Origin: a virus
Strand: one strand, 5' to 3'
DNA length: 64,000 nucleotides
IMG/VR virus record: IMGVR_UViG_3300044796_000662
Location: 62,001-126,000 of that record
The notes under the pieces are model-generated. The model searched no databases, was not told the origin of the DNA, and worked only from the letters and a program-made list of their open reading frames with translations. Made by a program: the position numbers and the translations under genes. This document shows positions 30,539 through 38,330 of this stretch, piece after piece (position 1 is the stretch's first letter; each line of letters opens with the position of its first letter).

Positions 30539-31897
30539 TCAGCCCTTGGCGGTGATGGTCTGGTCTCCGCGCCGCACCGTCCAGTCGTCTGGATCGGTGT
30601 CAACGTGAAGAGAGACGACGGGAAACATCTCGCGGAACGGTCGAATGAAGCTCTCATGCACCGCTCGCCGAAGCGTCGGGTGCACGGTCTTGCCGGACCT
30701 CAGCTCCATGACGTAGACCGCCGCAGACAACCCATAGGTCACGTGACAGGGGACGCGGAAGCCGAGCGGCGTGTAATACTGGCGCACCACCGGGTCATCG
30801 GAGAGGCCAGCGATTTGAACCGAAAGCTCCACGATGAGGTCTTTCGCAGCATGCGCGAGATCATCATCGAGCTGGTCTAGGTACCAGGGCTCGAAGCCGT
30901 GGGTAGTTGAGAGCAGTGGCATCCGGCAGACACCGTTGCGGTGACGCTGAAGGTCCCGGAAGGATCCGAAGTCGAGCAAGAACGAGAAGCTGAACTGCCC
31001 CAGGTCGTTCAAGAAGTGCGGAAGCACACAGCCACGAGGCCGTGTCTTGAGCACGTCCCGATACTGGAGTAGGTCGAACCGATTGATGCTCGCGTCGAAC
31101 TTCGAGCCGGACATGATGTCCGTGAAGTACGTGTACCTGTCGGCGACGAGCTGTTCCCACGAGGCCCGTGCTTCTCGCGCCTCGTCACCCCCTGTCGTGC
31201 CGACGCCGCTCACGGAGGCTAGCCCAAGACCCACACCGCTTGAGCGGTAGGTGTCTTGTAGCAAGCCCTGAAGACCAGTACCGATTCGCCGAATCTCCTC
31301 GGACGGGTGCTTCGAGAGCAGTAGCAGGTGATCTCCTGCCTGGCGAAGGTTCGTGTGCCAGGAGAGCTGAGTGCAGATGCCAGCGGGCAGGAAGCCGCGC
31401 AAGATGTCGAAGGCCCGTGCCTTGACCGCACGTTCGTAGGAGTCTTCCTTCTCCCCATCGCGCCGCGGGTAACGTTGACGAACCGTGTTCGCGACTCGGT
31501 CCATGTTGGACGTGTAGAAGGCCATCCAGCGCCGGAGCACCTCCTTGGACTTGTCAGTCCCCACGGGATCCTCGATGCGCTGCTTGCTCATGTCGATGTA
31601 GCGCGTGCTCGTCTCCTGCCCGCTGTAGAGAGGCCAGTCCTGAATGGCCTTTGCCGCGAGGGTGCTCACGCCTTCGATGAAAAGGGTCGTGGACCCGCAG
31701 TCCGCGATCGACTTGTGGCCGTAGCCGACATAGTAGCTCGACATGAACTTGCCCGAGCCGGACTTGGCGACCTTCTCCAAGTGCACCTCGGCACTCTCCG
31801 CACTGCGCGAGTAGAGAGCCTGCACCATCGCGATGTCCTCGGGCGAGAGGTCATCGACCACGATCAGCTTGACACCTTCGGTCTGTTGAACCTTCAT
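30539..31897 (-). CDS. thyX: Flavin-dependent thymidylate synthase, double ThyX-type protein, 452 aa
   Basis: Makes dTMP from dUMP with FAD and methylene-folate. Two related halves: the first has YYVGYGHKSIADCGSTTLFIEGVS and GQETSTRY (93-100), the second has FRDLQRHRNGVCRMPLLS with the RHR signature (318-320) in degenerate form. Tandem ThyX proteins of this length are known in bacteria and phages. The ATG at 31897 overlaps the upstream stop as ATGA. Divided motifs suggest the active site is built from both halves. Confidence 0.88.
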   Translation of the reverse strand: MKVQQTEGVKLIVVDDLSPEDIAMVQALYSRSAESAEVHLEKVAKSGSGKFMSSYYVGYGHKSIADCGSTTLFIEGVSTLAAKAIQDWPLYSGQETSTRYIDMSKQRIEDPVGTDKSKEVLRRWMAFYTSNMDRVANTVRQRYPRRDGEKEDSYERAVKARAFDILRGFLPAGICTQLSWHTNLRQAGDHLLLLSKHPSEEIRRIGTGLQGLLQDTYRSSGVGLGLASVSGVGTTGGDEAREARASWEQLVADRYTYFTDIMSGSKFDASINRFDLLQYRDVLKTRPRGCVLPHFLNDLGQFSFSFLLDFGSFRDLQRHRNGVCRMPLLSTTHGFEPWYLDQLDDDLAHAAKDLIVELSVQIAGLSDDPVVRQYYTPLGFRVPCHVTYGLSAAVYVMELRSGKTVHPTLRRAVHESFIRPFREMFPVVSLHVDTDPDDWTVRRGDQTITAKG

Positions 31898-32631
31898 GCC
31901 CGACTCCGGTAGTTCTTGAGAATCTCGTGCAGCCGGCAATCCGGCTTGTGCTTGGGGATCTTGGCGCCGCTTTCCTCAGCACTGCACACGCGGCAGTAGT
32001 TGCCCTCGTGGCTGTACGACCACGAGTCCCACTCGGCCTCGTCGAGCAACTCGATTGCGCTGGCCTTGCGTTGGAAGTGGATCACACGGTCGATGACGTC
32101 GGGCCAGTCCTTCACACGCCACTTGTCCATGGGCATGTTGCGCACGTTGGCGATGGGCCAGAGCATGGCGAGGCCGTCCGGATGCTCTGCCTGCCACGCC
32201 AGCACGTGGTCCGGCTTGTCATCCAGGCAGATGTCTGCCGAAATGAGGTACTTCGCCGCCGTGTGCACGATCTCGGACTTCGCGAAGTTGAAGTGCTCCA
32301 TGAGCCACCTGTCCCGCTCGTAGACCCACGTCATCGAGTGGAAATGCGAGGTCACGGCGAAGAGCTTGACGTGCTTGCGCAGCTCCCCGACAGCATGCTG
32401 AGCACCGGGCAGCGGCTTGAGCCCCGCGCACCACCCAGGCTTTTCGCATTCGGCGAGGAGTACCTTGGTCTCCTCGTTAGTGAAGATCGTGAACAGGTCC
32501 CAGACGGTGCCGTCAAAGGATTGAGGGCTCACATCCTTGCCAAACAGTCGCTTGGCGGCCTCGAAGACTGGGCCCTGGAAGTCGGCCAAGACCTCGTCCA
32601 CGTCGATCCACATACGCTTTTGGGTCGGCAT
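31894..32631 (-). CDS. 5'(3')-deoxyribonucleotidase (HAD fold) with Cys-rich tail, 245 aa
   Basis: HAD-type nucleotidase: motif I WIDVDEVLADF (D10, D12), PGWCAGLKPLPGA, motif II VTSHFHS, a conserved YERDRWLMEHF, and motif IV ICLDDKPDHV. It dephosphorylates deoxynucleoside monophosphates, fitting beside thyX in nucleotide metabolism. The last 60 residues add a Cys-containing tail (YCRVCSAEE..KPDCRLHE) not usual for the family, possibly a zinc knuckle. Confidence 0.88.
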   Translation of the reverse strand: MPTQKRMWIDVDEVLADFQGPVFEAAKRLFGKDVSPQSFDGTVWDLFTIFTNEETKVLLAECEKPGWCAGLKPLPGAQHAVGELRKHVKLFAVTSHFHSMTWVYERDRWLMEHFNFAKSEIVHTAAKYLISADICLDDKPDHVLAWQAEHPDGLAMLWPIANVRNMPMDKWRVKDWPDVIDRVIHFQRKASAIELLDEAEWDSWSYSHEGNYCRVCSAEESGAKIPKHKPDCRLHEILKNYRSRA

Positions 32632-32637
32632 GAGGCG

Positions 32638-32647
32638 CCCCTACACC
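32638..32647 (-). promoter_or_regulatory. GGTGTAGGGG element (divergent pair)
   Basis: 6 bases before the minus-strand ATG at 32631. Together with 32653-32660 it forms a back-to-back pair feeding the nucleotidase and the Nudix gene. Confidence 0.58.
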
Positions 32648-32652
32648 ACAAG

Positions 32653-32660
32653 CGGTGTAG
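32653..32660 (+). promoter_or_regulatory. CGGTGTAG element (divergent pair)
   Basis: 8 bases before the plus-strand ATG at 32669. The divergent placement with both gene starts fits a promoter better than a ribosome-binding site, since this copy lacks the G-run. Confidence 0.58.
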
Positions 32661-32668
32661 AAACAGGC

Positions 32669-33085
32669 ATGCGCCGCACGTTCACCTCTTCGATCTACGT
32701 CCGCCACAACGACACTGTCCTGCTCGTGCTCCACAAGCGCTTCAACATGTGGGTGCCCGTTGGGGGCGAGCTACTGGACAACGAACGTCCCCTCGACGGG
32801 GCAATGCGCGAACTGTTCGAGGAGACGAAGATCAAGGACGCGATCTTCCCTCACATCGACAGCTCCATCCTGCCGAACACGCCTTGGGGCCTCATGGCCT
32901 ACGAAGAGCACGATGCCGGAAGCAAGGGCTGGCACATGAATTTCGCCTTTCTCGCAAAGGTCGGCAGCCCGGACATCACCCCGAACAACGAGTTCACGGA
33001 GCACCGATGGTGGACCCGTGGAACCCTGCCCGCCATGATGCCGTCCAACGTTCGGCGGCTCGCGGAGATGGCGCTCTCGATCTAG
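32669..33085 (+). CDS. Nudix hydrolase, 138 aa
   Basis: Removes a nucleoside-diphosphate-linked group. Nudix box at about 33-55: GELLDNERPLDGAMRELFEE then TKI, matching Gx5Ex7REUxEExGU except K in place of the last G. Start MRRTFTSSI set by the CGGTGTAG element; the same frame is open earlier but without fitting signals. It is an isolated plus-strand gene. Substrates could be dNTPs, NADH or capped RNA. Confidence 0.9.
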   Translation: MRRTFTSSIYVRHNDTVLLVLHKRFNMWVPVGGELLDNERPLDGAMRELFEETKIKDAIFPHIDSSILPNTPWGLMAYEEHDAGSKGWHMNFAFLAKVGSPDITPNNEFTEHRWWTRGTLPAMMPSNVRRLAEMALSI

Positions 33086-33591
33086 TAGTCCGTGTCGCCC
33101 TGAACGAGGAACCCACGGCAGGCGCGCCGGGCCAAGAGCTTCTTGGTCCCGGTCTCGTCCATGAACTTCATGAAGCGGGAGAGGCCGTCCGCGAACTCCG
33201 CGTCCGAATGCACGAGACCGTGCGGTTCCTCCCGATAGTCCTCCAACTGGAAGAGGGCGTGGTCCCCCTCTTGTGGCACGACTTCGAGAGCGAGCCCAAG
33301 GGGGTGCAGCACCCGCCTGTTCAACTCGAACAAGAGCCCGGTATCGACCAAGTAGCCCGCCGGATCGTCCACGAACGGTGGGGGCGGGGGCGGACGGGTC
33401 GAGGGGTCCCGTGTGAAGCTGAACTCCAAGTCCTCGGGAGGCTCGGCACGCAGCTCCTCTGACACATGCTGGATACCCTCGGAGGCGTCCGTGGGAATGC
33501 GCAGAGGGTAGAGGTCTACCTCGCCATGACCCTCAAGATTGAATCGGGGGTCTGTCTTTGACTCGACGCGCCATCGGCCGCTCTTCGGCAT
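33082..33591 (-). CDS. Hypothetical phage protein, 169 aa
   Basis: Start MPKSGRWRVES preferred over an ATG 5 codons earlier. A GRWRVESKTDPRFN start, a Pro-rich linker (TRPPPPPPF), and LLFELNRRVLHPLGLALEVV, a segment I associate with an uncharacterised family in phage genomes. Ends within the convergent Nudix gene by 4 bases. Confidence 0.75.
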   Translation of the reverse strand: MPKSGRWRVESKTDPRFNLEGHGEVDLYPLRIPTDASEGIQHVSEELRAEPPEDLEFSFTRDPSTRPPPPPPFVDDPAGYLVDTGLLFELNRRVLHPLGLALEVVPQEGDHALFQLEDYREEPHGLVHSDAEFADGLSRFMKFMDETGTKKLLARRACRGFLVQGDTDY

Positions 33592-33628
33592 ACTTGATCT
33601 GTACACCGACTACACGCCGGAGTGAACC

Positions 33629-33940
33629 CTAGACCAACCCCTCGGGGATCGAGTCCACATCCCCCATGGGGATGAGCGCTGGATTTGACAGGACGAACGC
33701 GAAGCCCTTGTGCGCCTTGAAGGTGCGCAGCTCCTCGTCCGTCAGCTCACGAACCAGCTCCCTCTCGACCAGCTCCTCCAGAAGCTTCTTCGTCTGCTTC
33801 AGGTTCAGCCCGATCCAGAGCGAGATCTCCCCGACCAGGAGCGGCCTGTTCTGGTTGCGCAAATAGGAGAGCACCCGCCTCTTGACGGTCCCCCAAAATT
33901 GTGCGGTCGATGTCTGCGGAGTGGACGAACGTGTCGCCAT
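33629..33940 (-). CDS. Winged-helix-like protein, 103 aa
   Basis: Start MATRSSTPQ chosen because AGGGGG precedes it. The body is a typical winged helix: RRVLSYLRNQNRPLLVGEIS, then LNLKQTKKLLEELVERELVREL and a short strand. Likely a transcription regulator or nucleic-acid-binding protein. Overlaps the extended frame of its upstream neighbour by about 190 bases. Confidence 0.75.
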   Translation of the reverse strand: MATRSSTPQTSTAQFWGTVKRRVLSYLRNQNRPLLVGEISLWIGLNLKQTKKLLEELVERELVRELTDEELRTFKAHKGFAFVLSNPALIPMGDVDSIPEGLV

Positions 33941-34196
33941 TACCCCCTGCGAGTTCATGAGTAGGAAGTTCACGCGTTTCCTCGGCTGAGAGTTGGGGGA
34001 GTGGCACCACTTCGTACTCGTCCAACCTGTACTGCGCGACGACACGTACACCGTTGGTCGTGAGCTTCGCTACAAACTCGCCCACGTCTTCGAGCACGAG
34101 GTTGAACGTGTTCGGGCCGCGTTCGAGCAGGAGACTGTGATCCGGAAGTGGGACCTCAGAGGTTGCGAAGACCGTGAAACTGTAAAAGCCCATCAC
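33747..34196 (-). CDS. Hypothetical protein, 149 aa as annotated
   Basis: The first 80 residues are convincing (GFYSFTVFATSEVPLPDHSL..FNLVLEDVGEFVAKLTTNGVRVV). The last 65 overlap the winged-helix gene in another frame and are Glu/Ala/Gly-rich, like translated antisense. Either a true long overlap, a sequencing frameshift, or a -1/+1 fused product with the next gene. Confidence 0.6.
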   Translation of the reverse strand: MMGFYSFTVFATSEVPLPDHSLLLERGPNTFNLVLEDVGEFVAKLTTNGVRVVAQYRLDEYEVVPLPQLSAEETRELPTHELAGGNGDTFVHSADIDRTILGDRQEAGALLFAQPEQAAPGRGDLALDRAEPEADEEASGGAGREGAGS

Positions 34197-35374
34197 ACCA
34201 CCTCGGCCCGGTACTCGATGTCCGGCATGTCCGTGAGCTGGACAGCGTGCAACCGAGGCAGGTTGATGTCGAGGTCGTAGTCGATGGTCGCCACGACCTC
34301 CCAGCGGTCGTGGATCTCGCGCGATGCGATCTGCGTCTGCCCGCAGTGCAGGCGGCCGATGGGGAAGGCCAGGTCCCGAACGAGGATCGTAGGGCAGTCC
34401 TCGATGGGAATGCAGAACTCGTGAGCCACGTGCTGCTTGCGCAGCGCCATCGCTTCAGTCGGCGTGGTCAGCCAGAGGCCCCCGCTGTAGCGAAAGTCCA
34501 GAAGGGACACGATCGCGGGCGTCGTGTTCGCGTGCGCGAGCTTGCCGATCGTGAGAGCGATCTCCCGACCCCATTGCGTGGCGATGGTGGCCCGGTGCGA
34601 CGAGAGCACGTCGAAGAGCAGGTTCCGGGCCTTGTGGTCCATGAGCGGCATGGTCATCCGCGCGTACGCCTTGAACCCCCTGAAGCTCGTGAGCGCCTCG
34701 GGGCGTACCACAGGTTCACGACCCTCTTCGCGAACGCCATCCAGGAGTCGGATGAAGCGCCCGAGCGAGCCCCCGAGGGCGTCATGCAGCAAGGTGGGCA
34801 GAGCGTCCTTGAGATCCTGGACGATGACCTCGCGTCCACGCCTCGTGGTCGGCAGAAGGCGCCGGTCTTCGTCGCGGGTGATAGAGGGCACCTGCGGGAA
34901 GTTGAGCGCCAACTCATCAACGAGCTTTTCCTCGCGCTCCCGCTCGAACTCCCACCGGATGAGGAAGCCTTGCAGCTCTGGACGGATGCGCGCCGCCGGC
35001 AGCACCATGTCGCCACCGAACCGGGGCACCGCGTCTGGCTGCCACATGTCCTTGTCCGTGATGCGTGCGATGGCCTTGCCAGTCTGCCGCGAGATGATGA
35101 GCACCGCGTCGCCGACCTGGAGATACTCGTCCGCCAGGTATCGGCAGACCTCCTGAAGCGACTCGGGTGAGCAGGATAGGCGCTCCGAGAGCTGCCCGGA
35201 GATCTCGTCCGCAAGTTGCGCCGGCGCCTCGGCGTCCTTGCGCCCCTTGTACTTCTCGAAGGTCGCACGGACCTCGGCGTTGCGTTGCACCTCGAAGCGG
35301 GCGTCCAGGAGCGGGCGCCCGTCAGGCTTCGCCAGCGTGGTGACTTGAGGTACCCGAGCAAGATCGTCCGACAC
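34193..35374 (-). CDS. Hypothetical protein next to the Ycf46-like ATPase, 393 aa
   Basis: GTG start at 35374 with GGAGGG five bases upstream and 1 base after the ATPase stop; translationally coupled. Charged N-terminus (NAEVRATFEKYKGRKD), a helical middle, basic beta segments, and acidic ends. No family recognised, but its fixed position after the ATPase suggests a partner or substrate. Confidence 0.8.
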   Translation of the reverse strand: MSDDLARVPQVTTLAKPDGRPLLDARFEVQRNAEVRATFEKYKGRKDAEAPAQLADEISGQLSERLSCSPESLQEVCRYLADEYLQVGDAVLIISRQTGKAIARITDKDMWQPDAVPRFGGDMVLPAARIRPELQGFLIRWEFEREREEKLVDELALNFPQVPSITRDEDRRLLPTTRRGREVIVQDLKDALPTLLHDALGGSLGRFIRLLDGVREEGREPVVRPEALTSFRGFKAYARMTMPLMDHKARNLLFDVLSSHRATIATQWGREIALTIGKLAHANTTPAIVSLLDFRYSGGLWLTTPTEAMALRKQHVAHEFCIPIEDCPTILVRDLAFPIGRLHCGQTQIASREIHDRWEVVATIDYDLDINLPRLHAVQLTDMPDIEYRAEVV

Positions 35375-35375
35375 G

Positions 35376-36977
35376 TCAGCCCTCCACGAGTGAGAGACCG
35401 CTTGCGTTCTTGCCGACAATCGGAGGCGCCGCGAAGCGCGCACGGATGCCGTCGTCGGACTCCTTGTCGTAGCCGACCCACTCTTTGAGCGACGCAACCT
35501 CGTCAACCATGGTCTTGAAGATGCGCGGCTTCTTGATGAGCTGCGTCTTGAGGATGTCGTAGTCGAGCGCGGGCTTCTTCGCATGGAAGCTGTCGGTCAG
35601 AGCGGCTTTGATCGCCTGCTCGATCTCGCGCCCCACCATGTTCTCCGCCCTGTCGGACAGCGCGTCGAGGTCGAACCGACGCCAGTCCTGCTTGATCTTC
35701 GACAGGTGGATCTTGAGGATGTCGATCCGGTCCTTCTTGGACGGCAGGTCGAAGAAGAACCGCTCGTCCATGCGGTTGATGAACTCGATCGGCATCGTAC
35801 CGAGGCTGTTGGCGGTGAGCGCCAGGCAGACCGGCGCATCGGTTTCCTGAAGCCAGGTGCTCAGGATGCCGATCATGCGGCTGGTCGTGCCGTTGTCCGT
35901 CTGCGCGCTCGACTGCCCACCAGAGAGGCTCTTCTCGGCCTCGTCGATCCAGACGATGCAGGGAGCGACTCGCTCGATGAGGTTGATGGCGGCGTAGACG
36001 TTGTTCTCGGAGGCGCCGGACAGGGACCCTCGCAGCTTGCCCATCTCCAAGCTCACGACAGGGAGCTTCCAGGTGCTCCCCATGGCCTTGACGCTGAGGG
36101 ACTTGCCGCAGCCCCAGATACCGACCGCGAGAACGCCCTTGGGCGGAACGAGACCGTACTCCCGGCCCTTCTCTGTCCAGGTGGCGGCTGTCTTGACGAC
36201 CCAATCCTTGAACCTGGAGGCACCGCCCACCTGGTCGAACGTGAACTTGCTCGTGTCCACGTACTGAATGAGATCGGTCTTCTTGAGCGCCCTACGTCGG
36301 TAAGCGGTGATGATCTCCGGGTCGATGCGGAACCTCTTGGCAGGGTCCGCATCCTTCTTCGTGACGGAGATGCTGTGGGCAATCGCCATCTCGATTTCCC
36401 AGCTCGTGAGCCCGCGGAAGATCTGCGCTGCGTCGGGGGGCGCTGAAACGACCATCTCCTCGTTGCTGAGCGAGGAGCACGTCGTCTCAACGAGGCCCTT
36501 GATCTGGTCATTGGAGAGCCCCTTGTCGTAGACGACCTCCATGTACCGCGAGAGCTTCTCGGGGATCGCACGGCGCGGCCCGACGAAGATCAAGATCTTG
36601 ATCGTCTTCACGTCGTTGTGGAGCGAGTGTATGATGTTCAGGATGCGACGGCAGACGTTCTCGTCCTTGAACACACGCTCGGGGTCCAGGATGACGTAGA
36701 AGTTCTGCTCGTTGCGCGGGTCGTCCGTGTAGATCTTCTGGAAGACCTTGTTGACCTCGAACTGTTCCTTGTTCTCCGGGTGCTTGTGTTGGGTCCAGTC
36801 GCCGATGACGTCCTGAATCGGCAGGAGCCCCATCGTATAGTTGAAGACCCACATCCGGTGCTTGTACTTCTTGACGCTCTCCGGCAGGTCAATGAGGAAG
36901 CGGTCTTCCTCGTCCGTCACGTAGTAGACGAGACGGTTCAAGGCACGCAGGTGTTGCATGAGTTCTTCGGGCAGCAT
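35376..36977 (-). CDS. Ycf46-type AAA+ ATPase, 533 aa
   Basis: Residues 1-240 form the Ycf46-specific N-terminal region (VFNYTMGLLP, FYVILDPERVF, a helical domain with SNEEM). The AAA core has Walker A GIWGCGKS (286-293), Walker B IVWIDEAEKS (341-350), LTANSLGTMPIEFINRMDE with sensor-1 Asn and Arg finger. In cyanobacteria Ycf46 travels with Ycf35 (DUF1257); the same pairing is seen here. Function in phages unknown; protein remodelling is presumed. Confidence 0.88.
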   Translation of the reverse strand: MLPEELMQHLRALNRLVYYVTDEEDRFLIDLPESVKKYKHRMWVFNYTMGLLPIQDVIGDWTQHKHPENKEQFEVNKVFQKIYTDDPRNEQNFYVILDPERVFKDENVCRRILNIIHSLHNDVKTIKILIFVGPRRAIPEKLSRYMEVVYDKGLSNDQIKGLVETTCSSLSNEEMVVSAPPDAAQIFRGLTSWEIEMAIAHSISVTKKDADPAKRFRIDPEIITAYRRRALKKTDLIQYVDTSKFTFDQVGGASRFKDWVVKTAATWTEKGREYGLVPPKGVLAVGIWGCGKSLSVKAMGSTWKLPVVSLEMGKLRGSLSGASENNVYAAINLIERVAPCIVWIDEAEKSLSGGQSSAQTDNGTTSRMIGILSTWLQETDAPVCLALTANSLGTMPIEFINRMDERFFFDLPSKKDRIDILKIHLSKIKQDWRRFDLDALSDRAENMVGREIEQAIKAALTDSFHAKKPALDYDILKTQLIKKPRIFKTMVDEVASLKEWVGYDKESDDGIRARFAAPPIVGKNASGLSLVEG

Positions 36978-36986
36978 CTTGAGGGT

Positions 36987-36998
36987 CCCTTACACCGG
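36987..36998 (-). promoter_or_regulatory. CCGGTGTAAGGG element before the ATPase gene
   Basis: 9 bases before the ATG at 36977 and just downstream of the hairpin 37007-37039. Confidence 0.6.
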
Positions 36999-37006
36999 AA
37001 ATGATT

Positions 37007-37039
37007 GAAGGCTTGTCCCCTTGTCGAGAACAAGCCTTC
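37007..37039 (-). terminator. Hairpin after the DUF1257-like gene
   Basis: GAAGGCTTGT (37007-37016) pairs with ACAAGCCTTC (37030-37039), loop of 13 bases. On the minus strand it follows the gene ending at 37080, with only a weak T-rich tail (ATCATTTCC). Confidence 0.5.
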
Positions 37040-37079
37040 GAGGAGCCGAACGGAGGGCCGACGTTCGGCCCAGCGGAGA

Positions 37080-37403
37080 TCAGCCGGTCTGGTACGTGAG
37101 GATGATGTTGCCGTCGCGATCGACTTCGCGGCTGTGGATCGAAGCGCCGATGCGGCGCAGCTCCGTCATGTACTTCTGCTCGCCGTAGTGCTGCACGAGA
37201 TTCGTGAAGTCGTCCTTGCGGAAGCTCATGTCGTCGCCCTCGATCTGCCCAGTACGCAGGTCGAGCACGCCGTGTGAGTGGCCCGCGCGAACCTCGAAGG
37301 TGTCGCCGGTGATCTCGCGGAAGTTCGTGCCCGACGCCTTGAAGGCATCGAGAGCGATTGCGCGGTCCTTGATTTCGGTCTGAGTCGTTACCCTCTTCGA
37401 CAT
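37080..37403 (-). CDS. DUF1257/Ycf35-like protein, 107 aa
   Basis: N-terminus TTQTEIKDRAIALDAFKASG matches the start of Ycf35/DUF1257 (short beta strand, then KxxLxxALxxLG). The remainder is alpha/beta with a late NLVQHYGEQKYMTELRRIG helix and DGNIILTY strand. Next to Ycf46 and a DUF2997-like gene, a known trio. Confidence 0.75.
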   Translation of the reverse strand: MSKRVTTQTEIKDRAIALDAFKASGTNFREITGDTFEVRAGHSHGVLDLRTGQIEGDDMSFRKDDFTNLVQHYGEQKYMTELRRIGASIHSREVDRDGNIILTYQTG

Positions 37404-37490
37404 GTGCGTATCCTCTCAGTCTCTCGTTGTCTCGGCGTACCGAGCAATAGCATTCTTGAAAAAACTGGCCTGGGGCGTTTGGAACCGCGG

Positions 37491-37676
37491 TCAGTTGCCG
37501 TCAACCGTGGTCTCGGTCTGCGGATCGCATTCCGGCCCGGTGTCCTCGTCGCTGACCTGGCGACCGACGCTGTTGGTGATGTTGTACACCGACGAGCAGA
37601 GGTGCTCCTGGCGGTCGATGACCTCGGTGACGATCTGCCCTGCGGGCTTCCTCATGATGGTGGCTTTGACGAGCAT
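37491..37676 (-). CDS. DUF2997-like small protein, 61 aa
   Basis: Strand TIMRKPAGQIVTEVID, then a Cys and a helix (HLCSSVYNITNSVG) and an acidic tail, the pattern of DUF2997 (strand, turn with Cys, helix, lGxxxxxxxxxP). First gene of the trio, with a CGGTGTATAGGG element upstream. Confidence 0.65.
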   Translation of the reverse strand: MLVKATIMRKPAGQIVTEVIDRQEHLCSSVYNITNSVGRQVSDEDTGPECDPQTETTVDGN

Positions 37677-37693
37677 GGTCTATCTCCTTGCGT

Positions 37694-37705
37694 CCCTATA
37701 CACCG
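37694..37705 (-). promoter_or_regulatory. CGGTGTATAGGG element
   Basis: 17 bases before the ATG at 37676, with AAGGAG between, so here a separate ribosome-binding site exists and the motif is free to be a promoter. The TGTATAG core looks more like a -10 box than the other copies. Confidence 0.6.
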
Positions 37706-38298
37706 CTGCCGCTACCGCCCAGCTTCACCGTCGCACCTGCGGTGACAACCGTGTCTTTAGAGTCGGCAGGTTGCGCAGGCGAGGGATTGGGGGCTCCCCA
37801 CGGATCAGGTGCGGGAGCAGCTTTCGGCGGTGGCGCGCCCCCAAGCATCCTCGGACCACGGTTCGGCGTGTTCACGGGGGCCGTCATTACAGGACGGATC
37901 AGAGCCGAAGGCGCGATGATTCGAGGCTCAACCTCGACTGGAACTGGGGGTGCTGAAGCGGTCACGGGCGGGGTTGAGACTGAAGACGGCCCCTTCTCGG
38001 TCAGATCACGGGGATCCAACCATGACGACCGGATCTCGGGGGTTGGTCCCGCATCGATCGCGATGAACCCCTGCGCGGCGATCTTGCCGTACCTTGGGTC
38101 TGAAGGGTCGAGCCGAGGGACGTTCGCGTAGTAGTCGTCGTACCAGCGAGCGACGCGCTGCTCGAAGCTGGACTGACCGACCTTGCTCCGCGTGCATTCC
38201 GGCTGCATGCAACGATCGCAGAACATCGCCTTGAAGTCGTCCAAGGGGACCTTCTGGTCGTTGCACACAGAGAGCCAATCTTTGCGGGCGGGGTTCAT
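37696..38298 (-). CDS. Pol A-adjacent Cys-motif protein, 200 aa
   Basis: ATG at 38298; a TTG overlapping the Pol A stop is an alternative. The N-terminal domain has FCDRCMQPECTRS and ARWYDDYYANVPRLDPSDPR, a pattern I associate with phage genes adjacent to DNA polymerase; the C-terminal half is a Pro/Ala/Val-rich linker with a Gly-Ser end. Role unknown; possibly a replisome accessory. Confidence 0.75.
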   Translation of the reverse strand: MNPARKDWLSVCNDQKVPLDDFKAMFCDRCMQPECTRSKVGQSSFEQRVARWYDDYYANVPRLDPSDPRYGKIAAQGFIAIDAGPTPEIRSSWLDPRDLTEKGPSSVSTPPVTASAPPVPVEVEPRIIAPSALIRPVMTAPVNTPNRGPRMLGGAPPPKAAPAPDPWGAPNPSPAQPADSKDTVVTAGATVKLGGSGSGV

Positions 38299-38330
38299 GC
38301 CTTTCCATAGGCTTTTGATAAGTGGAACCC

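Noticed and set aside
30264-30608. Plus-strand frame starting MKKTSELSLW
   Set aside because: Antisense to the Cys-rich gene and thyX end; Arg-rich shadow composition.
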